Assembly: GCA_019163135.1 (NCBI GenBank)
Contig: JAFLKR010000033.1
Location: 1-44,102 of the forward strand
Source: Desulfobulbaceae bacterium
GTDB taxonomy: Bacteria; Desulfobacterota; Desulfobulbia; Desulfobulbales; Desulfobulbaceae
Length of the DNA stretch: 44,102 nucleotides
Reading direction: 5' to 3'
Shown here: one piece after another, positions 7,784 through 16,037 of the stretch
Layout: the number at the start of each line of letters is the position of its first letter
How positions within the stretch are numbered: position 1 is the first letter of the stretch
Notes under the pieces: generated by a model
Seen by the model: only the letters and a program-made list of their open reading frames with translations
Database searches by the model: none
What the model was told of the DNA's origin: nothing
Program-made: the position numbers and the translations under genes

Positions 7784-9241
7784 TCAATCGACCCGCAGCA
7801 AAGACAAACGCTCCGGGGCGAGAAAACGATCCAGCAGCACTTCGCCATCAAGACTGCCGAGCGGGGTGATGGCCGAGGCCGTCACCTGCCGGTACACCTC
7901 CTCGACCGCTGCCCCGTATTGGAACAGATTATGATGGGATTGCAACCGACTTTGATTGTCTTCGACCACGGTCAAAAGATTGTCCGGATCGGGCAAGGTA
8001 GCGGGGCTGATACCGGCACCCTGCTCGAAATCCTGCGCCAAGCGGTGAAGAATTGCCTCCTGCAAGGGTTCGTCAAGCCGGCCAAAATCGACCCGATCAT
8101 CATGAATCCAGGTGGCCAGCACCCGTGTCAGATCGCCAGTGGCGGGACTTCGGCCATAGGCAGCCAGATTGCTTTGCAGTCCGTCCCGGGCCGCGGCAAT
8201 CAGCCGATCACGCCCTATCCAGGCCAGGGGGATTTCGAGCCGGTCATAGCTCCAGGGCAGCACGATGCCTTCCTGCTGAAAGCCGGCGGTTATCTCCGGG
8301 AGATTGCGGCCGCATACCGGTGTGCCGACCAGCCAGGGTTCCAAGAAGGCCATGCCGAACCCCTCGGCCACACTGGTGGTGACCACCCCGCTGGCCTGAC
8401 GGAGCAGATCGATAAAACTACAGCCCGGACAACCCGCCATTTCAAAGGCCACCGGCAGCCGGAGTTCTGTGGCGATCTCTTTCCAGCGGGCATAGCGGCC
8501 CCACTCCGCCGGATTCTCCGGTCCCGAGGTGGTCGCAAACCGAGTGCCCGTTGGGGCCAGGATCGACCAGAGGAGAAATTCACCCAAATTTTTCCGGCGG
8601 ATGGCCCGGGTCGGGTAGAGCCATAAGGGCGTAGCGGCTGGCGCGGCCATCGGTTTTTTATCCGCCACCTGCCCAAGGTCCACCGGATTGGGCAGCAGAT
8701 GGAGATGGTGGCAGGCAAGCCCGGCACCCTGCAGATATCGGCTATCGCGCTGGTTGAGCACGGCGTAATGGAGATGATCGGCTTGGGGGTAGAGCAGTCG
8801 GGACAAGGTTCGGGTCTCACCGTCGGCCATTCGGGCCAACATCACCCGGTAGTTGCCGGGACGGCCGTCTTCGGCAAAGTCATGAATCTGAAAGAGCATA
8901 CGTTCCCCCGCATCGGCGAGGTCAATCAACGCCGCCGGCAAGACCAGACTCTTGCCCAGGCTGTGATTGTGCACGTGCCAGACATCAGGGGCGCCGCCCA
9001 GCGCTTCACGTGCCGCAGCCCGCATCTGCAGCGCCAACTCAGCCGGGGTGATCGCCGGACGGTCCCCTTCGTACTGCAGACCGGGCACAACCCGGAAGGC
9101 ACCCGGAAAATTAAAAACCGGCGGTTTGCCGGTAAGGACCACGGTCGCGAGGCCTCGGGCGCTGAGGGCATTCTGCTGATGGCAGACAATCCTGGTCACT
9201 CCGCCAAACTGAAGATGATAATGGACAATGGCGATCCGCAT
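7784..9241 (-). CDS. GT-B fold glycosyltransferase (family 4-like)
   Basis: The 485-aa product starts MRIAIVHYHLQFGGVTRIV, the Gly-rich first loop of GT-B enzymes, and has the nucleotide-sugar E-x7-E motif (EGFGMAFLE) with preceding SVA and following GTPVCG. ATG 9241 is chosen because GAAGGG lies 9 bases upstream; an ATG at 9268 would overlap the previous gene. It starts 17 bp after the GpgS-type gene and is presumably co-transcribed with it. In organisms that make mannosylglucosylglycerate a GT4-like mannosyltransferase acts after GpgS, and this is my best guess; the sugar donor and acceptor are not shown by the sequence. No matching phosphatase gene is nearby. Confidence 0.85.
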   Translation of the reverse strand: MRIAIVHYHLQFGGVTRIVCHQQNALSARGLATVVLTGKPPVFNFPGAFRVVPGLQYEGDRPAITPAELALQMRAAAREALGGAPDVWHVHNHSLGKSLVLPAALIDLADAGERMLFQIHDFAEDGRPGNYRVMLARMADGETRTLSRLLYPQADHLHYAVLNQRDSRYLQGAGLACHHLHLLPNPVDLGQVADKKPMAAPAATPLWLYPTRAIRRKNLGEFLLWSILAPTGTRFATTSGPENPAEWGRYARWKEIATELRLPVAFEMAGCPGCSFIDLLRQASGVVTTSVAEGFGMAFLEPWLVGTPVCGRNLPEITAGFQQEGIVLPWSYDRLEIPLAWIGRDRLIAAARDGLQSNLAAYGRSPATGDLTRVLATWIHDDRVDFGRLDEPLQEAILHRLAQDFEQGAGISPATLPDPDNLLTVVEDNQSRLQSHHNLFQYGAAVEEVYRQVTASAITPLGSLDGEVLLDRFLAPERLSLLRVD

Positions 9242-9258
9242 TGCGTAAGTCCCTTCGG

Positions 9259-10299
9259 CTACTGCCATGTTCCGGTTACGACCATGGGGCGTATTCCCAG
9301 ACGGCGTCGCGAAATAACCTGCGGCACCAATCCTCGCTTCTCCCGGTAGGCCGCCACTTCGCGCATCGGCGGTCGCTCCTGCTCCACTATCTCAAAGCGT
9401 TCCTGATGGTACTGCCCATCCTCCAGGTAGAATTGCTGCAGACCGGCGTGTGCCTGCGGGGCCTCGAGCAAAATCCCCCGCTGCTGCAGCCGTCTGCCCA
9501 GCACCTGCAAAACCGCATAGGACATCCGCCCAAGTTCCCGGTTGGTCCGACTGCGATGATGCCGCTGCTCCAAGTCTGTCTGACCAAAAACTCCGAGCCC
9601 GTAGGTGGCATGGACATCAATAAGGTGGGCGGTCTCCACCCCGTAGCCTACTGGAAAAGCCAGCCGCTCCAGGATGTGCCTGCGCACGGCATACTCACCG
9701 GAAAGCGGCTGAATCATGGCGGTCAGTTCGGGGAAATAGAGCGAAAAAAACGGGCGGATCAGGATTTCCGTCACCCGGCCGCCGCCCAGGGCACCGTCGA
9801 TGCCGTCACGGCAAACCGGCCGTTCATAGAACGACTTGACATAGCCAAGCTCTGGACGGTGTAACAGGGGACCGACCAGCCCGGTGACGAAACGAGGGTG
9901 CATGTTGGTGATATCGCCATCCAAGAAGATAATAATATCACCCTTGAGTTGATAAATAGCCTTCCATAAATTTTCGCCCTTTCCACAATAATGGCCCATA
10001 TCCGGGAGGATATCCGCAGCGCGGTATACATCGGCACCCGCGGCAGCCGCCAACGTCCGGGTTTGATCCATGCTGCCAGAATCGATCACCGCAATCTCAT
10101 CGAGCAGGGGATAATGCTCCTGCAACTCGGCACGCAACTGCGCCACCACCTGCGCGATGGTCCGGGCCTCGTTCAGAGTCGGGATGCAGAGCGAGAGGGT
10201 CAATTGCCCCTCGTTCTTCCGCCGAACGAGCTCCGCCACATCGGTAAACTGCCCGTGATGGAACGTATTGGTTTCCAGCCATTGGCCAGGTTTATCCAT
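9259..10299 (-). CDS. gpgS: Glucosyl-3-phosphoglycerate synthase (GT81-like)
   Basis: The product (346 aa) is a GT-A glycosyltransferase: LCIPTLNEARTI opens the nucleotide-binding domain, IDSGSMDQT follows, and the metal-binding D-x-D is in FLDGDITN. The segment VKSFYERP and the C-terminal HLIDVHATYGL..Q-x-DL-x-x-R-x-H block are those of GpgS/MpgS-type enzymes, which transfer glucose from a nucleotide sugar to 3-phosphoglycerate. The product would lead to glucosylglycerate, a solute used under salt or nitrogen stress. I start at ATG 10299 (MDKPGQW); a GTG at 10338 has no ribosome binding site. The strong promoter at 10444-10473 drives it, and the GT-B gene follows in the same operon. Confidence 0.85.
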   Translation of the reverse strand: MDKPGQWLETNTFHHGQFTDVAELVRRKNEGQLTLSLCIPTLNEARTIAQVVAQLRAELQEHYPLLDEIAVIDSGSMDQTRTLAAAAGADVYRAADILPDMGHYCGKGENLWKAIYQLKGDIIIFLDGDITNMHPRFVTGLVGPLLHRPELGYVKSFYERPVCRDGIDGALGGGRVTEILIRPFFSLYFPELTAMIQPLSGEYAVRRHILERLAFPVGYGVETAHLIDVHATYGLGVFGQTDLEQRHHRSRTNRELGRMSYAVLQVLGRRLQQRGILLEAPQAHAGLQQFYLEDGQYHQERFEIVEQERPPMREVAAYREKRGLVPQVISRRRLGIRPMVVTGTWQ

Positions 10300-10379
10300 A
10301 ACACCCCGCAAGGTAACCCCGCTTTGCACTAGTGACACAAGGGAAGTGAGAATCAGGCGTTAAAGCCGCAGCCTGTTAC

Positions 10380-10396
10380 GGCCCCACGTCGGGGCC
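10380..10396 (-). other. GC hairpin in the gpgS leader
   Basis: GGCCCC and GGGGCC pair perfectly around a 5-base loop, about 80 bases before the gpgS start and within the leader expected from the promoter at 10444-10473. No T-run follows on the minus strand, so it is not a standard terminator; it may affect mRNA folding. Confidence 0.35.
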
Positions 10397-10443
10397 AGCA
10401 ACTTGTAAAAAATAAAAAACCATAATAAATTTCAGTTAGTTCG

Positions 10444-10473
10444 ATTATATTGGCTCTGGATTGCCAAAGTCAA
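10444..10473 (-). promoter_or_regulatory. Strong sigma-70-type promoter for gpgS
   Basis: On the minus strand TTGACT (complement of 10468-10473) and a perfect TATAAT (complement of 10444-10449) are 18 bases apart. Transcription would start near 10437 and run 138 bases to the gpgS ATG. The box sits in an AT-rich 288-bp gap (10300-10587) between the ABC1-kinase gene and gpgS, so the two glycosyltransferase genes can be transcribed independently. Confidence 0.75.
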
Positions 10474-10510
10474 GTTATGGTTTGCACGCACAGGCTATAA
10501 TTGGATTAGC

Positions 10511-10528
10511 GAATTTTTTAAAAAATTC
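10511..10528. repeat. Perfect 18-bp A/T palindrome
   Basis: GAATTTTTT followed by its exact reverse complement. It lies 60 bp after the ABC1-kinase stop codon and 38 bp upstream of the gpgS -35 box. It could be a weak hairpin ending the ABC1 transcript or a bent-DNA/operator element for gpgS. Confidence 0.5.
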
Positions 10529-10587
10529 AGCCGTCCCCCTTTTCAGCTTTTTCACCTTTTGGGAATCGGCCAGAACCGGCGGAGCCT

Positions 10588-12285
10588 TTACATCCGGCCA
10601 TGGCGGATGATGGAGAGCAGCAACCAGAACCCCATGATGCCGGCCACCAAAAAACCGATCAGGCCGATGATTGGAATACTATGCCAGTGTGGGGGAATAT
10701 CGGAAAGAATGATCAGGGAACTGCCGACGATCAGGGCTGCCAAAACAATGGCAAAGGCAATGCGGTTGGACACCCGGTCGAGGGCGGCACCGAGTGCTTT
10801 CAGCCCCCGGTGCTCGAACTCGAGCCGCATTCGGCCGCTACGGAGCTGATAGAGAATCGTGCGTAACTCCTCCGGCAGATCGCGCAGCAGATGGATGTAG
10901 GCACTGCCGGTCAGCGAGAGTTCCTCGGCAATGCGGCCGGGCTGCATCCGCTCGAGCCGAATCCTGCGCATGAAAGGCTTAGCCAGACGGATCAGTTCGA
11001 GTTTGGGATCGAGCATCAGGCCGACGCCCTCGACGGTGGTCAGGGCCTTCATCATCTGGTAGAGACTGGGCTTGAACGAAAGTTTGTGCCGGGTGACCAG
11101 GTCAAGCAGATCCTGGAGAATTTTTCCGGCCTCCAATTCCTCTAAAGGTCGATAAAGATACATATCCATCAAACTACCCAGATCGCTAGCCAGACTTTCA
11201 CGGTCCACCTCGCCCAGTTGGATGGTCACCTTGAGCACGCCGCTGACGATCTTGCGTTCATCACCCGCCACCAGATCGAGCACCAGATTGGTGAAGTCCT
11301 CCCGGTCTTTGCGCGACAATCGTCCCATCTGGCCGAAATCGATGAAACAGACCACATTGTTTGGCAGGATGAAAATATTACCCGGATGGGGATCGGAATG
11401 AAAAAAACCATGAATGAAGATCTGCTCCATCACCAGATTGGCCCCGCGCTCGGCAATCAGGGTGAGATCATACCCCTGCTCAGCCAGGACCTCGACCTTG
11501 GAAGACTTGATCCCGAGTACGTATTCCATCACCAGGACACGGTCGGTGCTTAATTCCGGGTAGACCAGCGGCACGTGGATGGCAGGGTTGCCTTCGAACT
11601 GGCGGCTGAATCGCTGAATATTGGCCAGTTCGATCGAAAAATCGATCTCCCGGCTGAGGCTGCGGGCGAACTCATGAACAATGGCCGAGGGCCGGTGCCC
11701 CTGAACCTCCTCGAGGTACTGCTCCATCAGATCGGCGATATGGGCAAGGATCTCGAGATCAACGGCGATGATATTCTCGATGCCGGGCCGTTGCACCTTG
11801 ACCACCACCTCGGCCCCGCTGTCGAGACGGGCCCGGTGTACCTGGCCGATTGAGGCGGCGGCCAGGGGCTCGGTGTCGAAGTAATGAAAGATTTCCTCCG
11901 GGGCACGCCCCAGTTCTTCCTGGAAAATAGTATTGACCTCTTCCAGGCTGAAAGGCGGAATATCATCCTGGAGTTTGGCCAGTTCATCGAGGAAATCAGC
12001 GGGAATCAGGTCAGGACGAGTGGAGAGCAACTGCCCCAGCTTAATGAACGTCGGCCCCAACTCTTCAAAAACCATCCGTAAGCGCTCGGGTCGGGAAAGG
12101 CGGACGACTTGCTCCCGCGGCTTACGGTTGATCATCTGCAGCCCGGATTCCAGGTACTGATCGATGTGCAGACGATCAACCAGATCGTTGAAGCCGTATT
12201 TGAACAAAACCCGCAAAATCCGGTGATAGCGGTTGAGGTGCCGGTAGGTCCGACCGATAGCCCCGAGCTTCCTGATGCTGAACAT
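10588..12285 (-). CDS. ABC1/AarF (UbiB-type) atypical kinase with two C-terminal membrane helices
   Basis: The 565-aa protein has the complete UbiB-family set: KxGQ at residues 82-85 ([16 protein letters not shown]), the Ala-rich nucleotide loop [11 protein letters not shown], the lysine in [19 protein letters not shown] (catalytic loop) and the DFG of FIDFGQMG. Two membrane helices end the chain (about 505-525 and 535-558). UbiB members are ATP-dependent proteins needed for quinone synthesis or export; in a menaquinone-only anaerobe the substrate is not known. The gene follows the phasin-like gene by 8 bp, a clear operon pair. Confidence 0.92.
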   Translation of the reverse strand: MFSIRKLGAIGRTYRHLNRYHRILRVLFKYGFNDLVDRLHIDQYLESGLQMINRKPREQVVRLSRPERLRMVFEELGPTFIKLGQLLSTRPDLIPADFLDELAKLQDDIPPFSLEEVNTIFQEELGRAPEEIFHYFDTEPLAAASIGQVHRARLDSGAEVVVKVQRPGIENIIAVDLEILAHIADLMEQYLEEVQGHRPSAIVHEFARSLSREIDFSIELANIQRFSRQFEGNPAIHVPLVYPELSTDRVLVMEYVLGIKSSKVEVLAEQGYDLTLIAERGANLVMEQIFIHGFFHSDPHPGNIFILPNNVVCFIDFGQMGRLSRKDREDFTNLVLDLVAGDERKIVSGVLKVTIQLGEVDRESLASDLGSLMDMYLYRPLEELEAGKILQDLLDLVTRHKLSFKPSLYQMMKALTTVEGVGLMLDPKLELIRLAKPFMRRIRLERMQPGRIAEELSLTGSAYIHLLRDLPEELRTILYQLRSGRMRLEFEHRGLKALGAALDRVSNRIAFAIVLAALIVGSSLIILSDIPPHWHSIPIIGLIGFLVAGIMGFWLLLSIIRHGRM

Positions 12286-12293
12286 GCGAGGTG

Positions 12294-12602
12294 CTACTCG
12301 CCTTTTTCCCGGTTTGTAGCCACCTGCAGTTCCTCGATCTTGCGCTGGAGTTCCGCTAGTTCATCTTTAGTGGCCAGATTAAGTTGATTAACCCGGTCCT
12401 CGACCCGTTTATTGATCCAGAGATCAAGCTGATCCTTGGCCTTTTCCGACTTGCGCAGCAGGTCATCGACAAACTGCCTGCCCTCCTCCTGAGACAGCTT
12501 CCCTTTTTCAATCAGGTCGCCCTTCAATTCCTCGATCTTCTCCTTGGTGAGAAAAGCTGCACCGATACCTGCGTACAACACATTCTTCAGCATCTCTTTC
12601 AT
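12294..12602 (-). CDS. Phasin-like small helical protein upstream of the ABC1 kinase
   Basis: 102 aa from ATG 12602, which follows GGAGG at 5 bases; a GTG at 12614 would start within that ribosome binding site. After a short apolar N-terminus (LKNVLYAGIGAAFLTKEKIEEL) the protein is highly charged and almost wholly helical, with a coiled-coil C-terminus (LAELQRKIEELQ). This is the pattern of the PhaF/PhaI phasin-like and MICOS-like small proteins that often precede UbiB-family genes. I infer a membrane- or granule-associated accessory to the kinase. No PHA synthase gene is in the window, so a storage-granule role is not supported. Confidence 0.75.
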   Translation of the reverse strand: MKEMLKNVLYAGIGAAFLTKEKIEELKGDLIEKGKLSQEEGRQFVDDLLRKSEKAKDQLDLWINKRVEDRVNQLNLATKDELAELQRKIEELQVATNREKGE

Positions 12603-12679
12603 GGTCGCCTCCACTTAATAAAAAAAATACGCGTGAAAAACCTGTTCAAACTATACGACACAGTCCCTGGCGTTGCATC

Positions 12680-13162
12680 CTATTCTTTATCAATATCCCG
12701 GTGATAGACCTGCGGTGCCAGTCCTTTGCCCTCAAGGAGAACACGCAAGTGCTCAACCAAGGCAACGCTGCGGTGTCGACCGCCGGTGCAGCCCACAGCC
12801 AGAGTGACGGTCTCCCGGTCGCGGGCGGCATATTCATCGAATAAAAAGCCCAGCAACGGTTCCAACAGTGCGAGGAACTGCACGCCGGTCTCATTTTTGA
12901 GCACATAGTTGGCCACCTGCGGTTCCTGACCAGTATGAGACTTCAACTCTGGTACCCAATGCGGATTAGGAAGAAAACGGACATCCCAAACCAAATCTGC
13001 CTGGGGATAGCCGTGTTTGAAACCAAAGGAATACAGGGTGATGTTCAAAATCGCCTCATTACCGGCACCAAAAAAGATTGCGTACAAGGTTGCCTCAGAT
13101 TGCTGAGACGGTGAAAGCGGTCGGTTGTTGAAAACAATGACCGGGGATGCAAGAGGACTCAT
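12680..13162 (-). CDS. Free-standing RapZ C-terminal-like domain
   Basis: The 160-aa product matches the C-terminal half of RapZ: FGFKHGYPQADLVWDVRFLPNPHWVPEL, then TG-x-x-P-x-V, and the signature VGCTGGRHRSVALVE. In E. coli RapZ this half holds the metabolite (GlcN6P) and sRNA-binding surface; the N-terminal P-loop kinase-like half (GxSGxGKS) is absent here. A full RapZ is about 285 aa. The gene starts 26 bp after the OmpA-type gene and ends 77 bp before the phasin-like gene. The ATG at 13162 has a poor ribosome binding site, consistent with translation coupling. Function as a nucleotide-sugar or RNA sensor is inference. Confidence 0.85.
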   Translation of the reverse strand: MSPLASPVIVFNNRPLSPSQQSEATLYAIFFGAGNEAILNITLYSFGFKHGYPQADLVWDVRFLPNPHWVPELKSHTGQEPQVANYVLKNETGVQFLALLEPLLGFLFDEYAARDRETVTLAVGCTGGRHRSVALVEHLRVLLEGKGLAPQVYHRDIDKE

Positions 13163-13188
13163 CCGGCACGTTGCATGCTCTAAGGACG

Positions 13189-14100
13189 TTATCTTTTTAT
13201 AACTTCCACCCGCCGATTGAGGGCCCGCCCCTCTTCCTTGCGGTTATCGGCCACGGGCTTGTCCTGCCCTTGTCCCACGGCGGTCATCCGATCGGCGGCA
13301 ATCCCTTGCGCAGTCACGGCCGCCACGACCGCTTTGGCCCGATCCTCGCTGAGTTTTTTATTGCTTTCCGGAATCCCGACATTGTCCGTATGCCCCTCAA
13401 TGTTCACTTTAAGGGCGGGCAGGCTCTTCAACAGGGTGGCAATCTGCTCGACACTGCTTTGGCTCTCAGGCTTGATATCTGACTTGCCGGTATCGAATTG
13501 AATGTAAAAGGTCAGGAATCCATCCTTATTCAGCTGTCGCTCCAACTCGCCCACACTGACATCCTGCTTCATTTCCTCTTTTTCAACCATCAGCAGCATG
13601 TAATCCTGGTAGCTTTCGCTAGCACAGAGATAAATCCAGAATTCACTCCCTCCTTTGGTCAAAGTCATGGTGGTATAGCGATCGAACTGGATGCCGCCCG
13701 GCGCTTCCGCAAGATATTTCTCAGCAGTTCTCGGCAGTGACGGAAAAAGGTTGCCGTCATAATCGCCCAGGACGGTGCCGCCAGCCTTCTTCACCGCATT
13801 CTGGAAATTACGGATAACCTGCAGGGAACTAGCGGGAGTGGCGCCTTCTTTGAGTTTGTAACTGACAGTGAAAATTTTTCCTTCCACGTTGATATAGTCT
13901 TCGGGGTTGACCCATTCTTTGAGTTCCGGCTTCGGAAAGGCGACAGCATCAAATTCCGTTTTTGCGCACCCGTAGAGGTCAAAGTTGGCCATCCTGCTGA
14001 ACAACGGATGATCCTTGCAACCTTCTTTGTCGGCTGCCCATGCCGATGCTCCGCCATACAGGGTTATGAACATGACCGCCAAAACCAAAATCCGTCTCAT
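13189..14100 (-). CDS. OmpA-family outer-membrane/periplasmic protein
   Basis: 303 aa with a clear signal peptide (residues 1-22, cleavage after SAWA). The central part (about 25-185) is a secreted alpha/beta domain with two Cys near its start (GCKDHPLFSRMANFDLYGC) that could form a disulfide. The C-terminal OmpA domain (about 195-303) shows FDTGKSDIKPES, EGHTDNVG, NKKLSEDRA and NRRVEV; the Asp of GHTD and the Arg of NRRVE bind diaminopimelate of peptidoglycan. The ribosome binding site AAGGG supports ATG 14100. It probably ties the outer membrane or a periplasmic complex to the cell wall. It may head a transcript with the RapZ-like, phasin-like and ABC1 genes. Confidence 0.9.
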   Translation of the reverse strand: MRRILVLAVMFITLYGGASAWAADKEGCKDHPLFSRMANFDLYGCAKTEFDAVAFPKPELKEWVNPEDYINVEGKIFTVSYKLKEGATPASSLQVIRNFQNAVKKAGGTVLGDYDGNLFPSLPRTAEKYLAEAPGGIQFDRYTTMTLTKGGSEFWIYLCASESYQDYMLLMVEKEEMKQDVSVGELERQLNKDGFLTFYIQFDTGKSDIKPESQSSVEQIATLLKSLPALKVNIEGHTDNVGIPESNKKLSEDRAKAVVAAVTAQGIAADRMTAVGQGQDKPVADNRKEEGRALNRRVEVIKR

Positions 14101-14160
14101 GAAGCCCTTCTCAATCGTAATTAAAAAGTAATCCTTCTTATCATCTATCTATTCAGCCTG

Positions 14161-14189
14161 ACTATAACGAAAAAGGCGACCCTGGTCTA
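14161..14189 (-). promoter_or_regulatory. Candidate promoter for the OmpA-family gene
   Basis: On the minus strand TAGACC (14184-14189) and TATAGT (14161-14166) are 17 bases apart in the 155-bp gap between the ClC and OmpA genes. The -10 box is good, the -35 box moderate. Confidence 0.4.
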
Positions 14190-14255
14190 GTAGCGAAATC
14201 ATCAACAGAGTGGCTGGGGGTAGCCCTTGGGGATCGGACGACCGGTCAGCCAAAA

Positions 14256-16037
14256 TCAACTCGCCGAGCAGATCATACGGATGGACTCGGCGCGTTCATT
14301 GATGCCGCGCTTGAGCATCTCGTGGTTGTAGGCGGTGATGACATCCTGGCGCTTGAGCATTCCCAAAACCCAGGGCTCCTCAATGCTCTCCACCACTGGA
14401 ATCTCATCGATCCCCTTGATGTCAAAAAGTTTCATTGCCTCATACAGGTTAGTGTCCGGGGTGAGCATGATGACATCACGGGCACAGATGCCCCCCACCA
14501 GATGACAGACACGTTCCTCCTCGCTGTGGAGGATGGTTTTGACATCCTGCATGGAAACCACCCCGACCATTAGCCCTTTTTGGTTGATCACCGGAAAATA
14601 AAAGCTATTGCTGGCAAAACGAAACAATTCGAGCAGGTGATTGATATTGGCGTTCTCACTGATAAAATTTACATCCTCGGTAATCGCCTTGCCGACCTTG
14701 ACCGATTTCATGATCGCAACCTCCCGCCCCTCATGGATATCGATACCCTCGCGGGTGAAATCAACGGTGTCGATGGAATCGTCGTAGAGCCAGGAGGCGG
14801 TCACCGTGCCGAGAACCGCGGTCAGCATCACCGGAACGATGATCATATAATTGCCGGTCATCTCAAAGAGGAGAAAAATGGCGGTCAGGGGCGCATGGGT
14901 GGAGGCGGCGAGAAAAGCGCCGATGCCGACCGTAGCGTAGGCGCCGGCGGTGGCGGTGTATTCGGGAAAAAGGTAGTGCACGATTCCGCCATAGGCCCCG
15001 CCAAGGACTGCGCCGATAAAGAGCGAAGGGGCAAAAACTCCGCCTGCGCCACCGGACCCCAAGGTGATAGCGGTAGCAACGGACTTGAGTATAACCAGGA
15101 CCATCATCCGCCACACCAGGGTTTCCCCTGCCAGAGTTTTGGCCATGTATTCGTAGCCGTTCCCCATGATCTGGGGAAAAAAGATCGCGATGCTGCCGAC
15201 CAACAGGGCGCCCAGGATCGGTTTCAATTGGGGATGGAGTTTGAGCCGCACAAACCAGTCGCGAACCGCATAAAAAAATCGAATATGGAGCACGGCGGTT
15301 ACCCCGACAATCACCGCCAGGACCGTATAAAGCGGCAATTCGACAAAGGCGTTGACAATAGTGTAATCCGGGATGGGAAAGGCGGGAACAGTCCCGTAGT
15401 AGGCGCGAGTGACTACAGTGGAGAGCGCCGAGGCAATCACCAGGGCGGAGAAAGAGGAGATTTCGTAGGTACCCAGGAGGACGATTTCTGCGGCAAAAAA
15501 CACCCCGGCCAAGGGAGCATTGAAGATGCCGGCGATGCCAGCGGCGCAACCGGCGGCGATATAGATCTTCATCCGCTTGCCTGAAACCCGGAAGCGCTGG
15601 CCGACCTGCGACCCCAAGGCTCCGCCGATCTGGGCGACAGGCCCCTCCAACCCGGCCGAATTGCCAGAACCGATGGTCAAGGCGGTCGCAACGATCTTGA
15701 TAAAAATATTGCGCGCCCGGATCACCCCGTTTTCGAGGTTGACCCGCCGCAGAAAATTGGTGAATCCATAGCCGTTGACCTTGCCGGGGAAGGCCAGCGA
15801 GAGCGGGATGAGCAGGGTGACGCCGAGCATCGGCAGCAACGGCAGCAGTAGTCGTCGCCATCCGCCCTCGGCAATACGCAGGGCCTCATACCCCCAGACA
15901 AAAATAATCTCATGGATCAAGTCAATCGCCTCGCGGAAGACTATGATGGCCAGACCGGCAATGACGCCGATAAAGGCGGCGATCATGATCATCCAGGAGC
16001 GTTCCCCTGGAATGAGGTGCTTCAGTTTGGTAAACAT
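14256..16037 (-). CDS. ClC-family chloride channel/transporter with two CBS domains
   Basis: A 593-aa protein: a ten-plus-helix ClC core (residues 1-430) and a cytoplasmic pair of CBS domains (about 450-580) that usually bind adenine nucleotides. The selectivity motif with gating Glu is GSGNSAGLEGP (123-133; Glu131 equals E148 of CLC-ec1) and the third motif is GGVFAPSLF. The first motif GSGIP is replaced by GYGFT (89-93). In FNAPLAGVFFAAEI the Glu at 184 aligns with E202 and the proton Glu (E203) aligns with Ile185, which argues for a channel rather than a Cl-/H+ antiporter. It overlaps the dgt stop by 16 bp. Confidence 0.92.
   Translation of the reverse strand: MFTKLKHLIPGERSWMIMIAAFIGVIAGLAIIVFREAIDLIHEIIFVWGYEALRIAEGGWRRLLLPLLPMLGVTLLIPLSLAFPGKVNGYGFTNFLRRVNLENGVIRARNIFIKIVATALTIGSGNSAGLEGPVAQIGGALGSQVGQRFRVSGKRMKIYIAAGCAAGIAGIFNAPLAGVFFAAEIVLLGTYEISSFSALVIASALSTVVTRAYYGTVPAFPIPDYTIVNAFVELPLYTVLAVIVGVTAVLHIRFFYAVRDWFVRLKLHPQLKPILGALLVGSIAIFFPQIMGNGYEYMAKTLAGETLVWRMMVLVILKSVATAITLGSGGAGGVFAPSLFIGAVLGGAYGGIVHYLFPEYTATAGAYATVGIGAFLAASTHAPLTAIFLLFEMTGNYMIIVPVMLTAVLGTVTASWLYDDSIDTVDFTREGIDIHEGREVAIMKSVKVGKAITEDVNFISENANINHLLELFRFASNSFYFPVINQKGLMVGVVSMQDVKTILHSEEERVCHLVGGICARDVIMLTPDTNLYEAMKLFDIKGIDEIPVVESIEEPWVLGMLKRQDVITAYNHEMLKRGINERAESIRMICSAS

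Noticed and set aside
14863-15861. Long antisense and alternate-phase frames within the ClC, POR, glucosidase and kinase genes
   Set aside because: They are shadow frames caused by GC-biased third positions; the real genes in the same DNA have full sets of family motifs.
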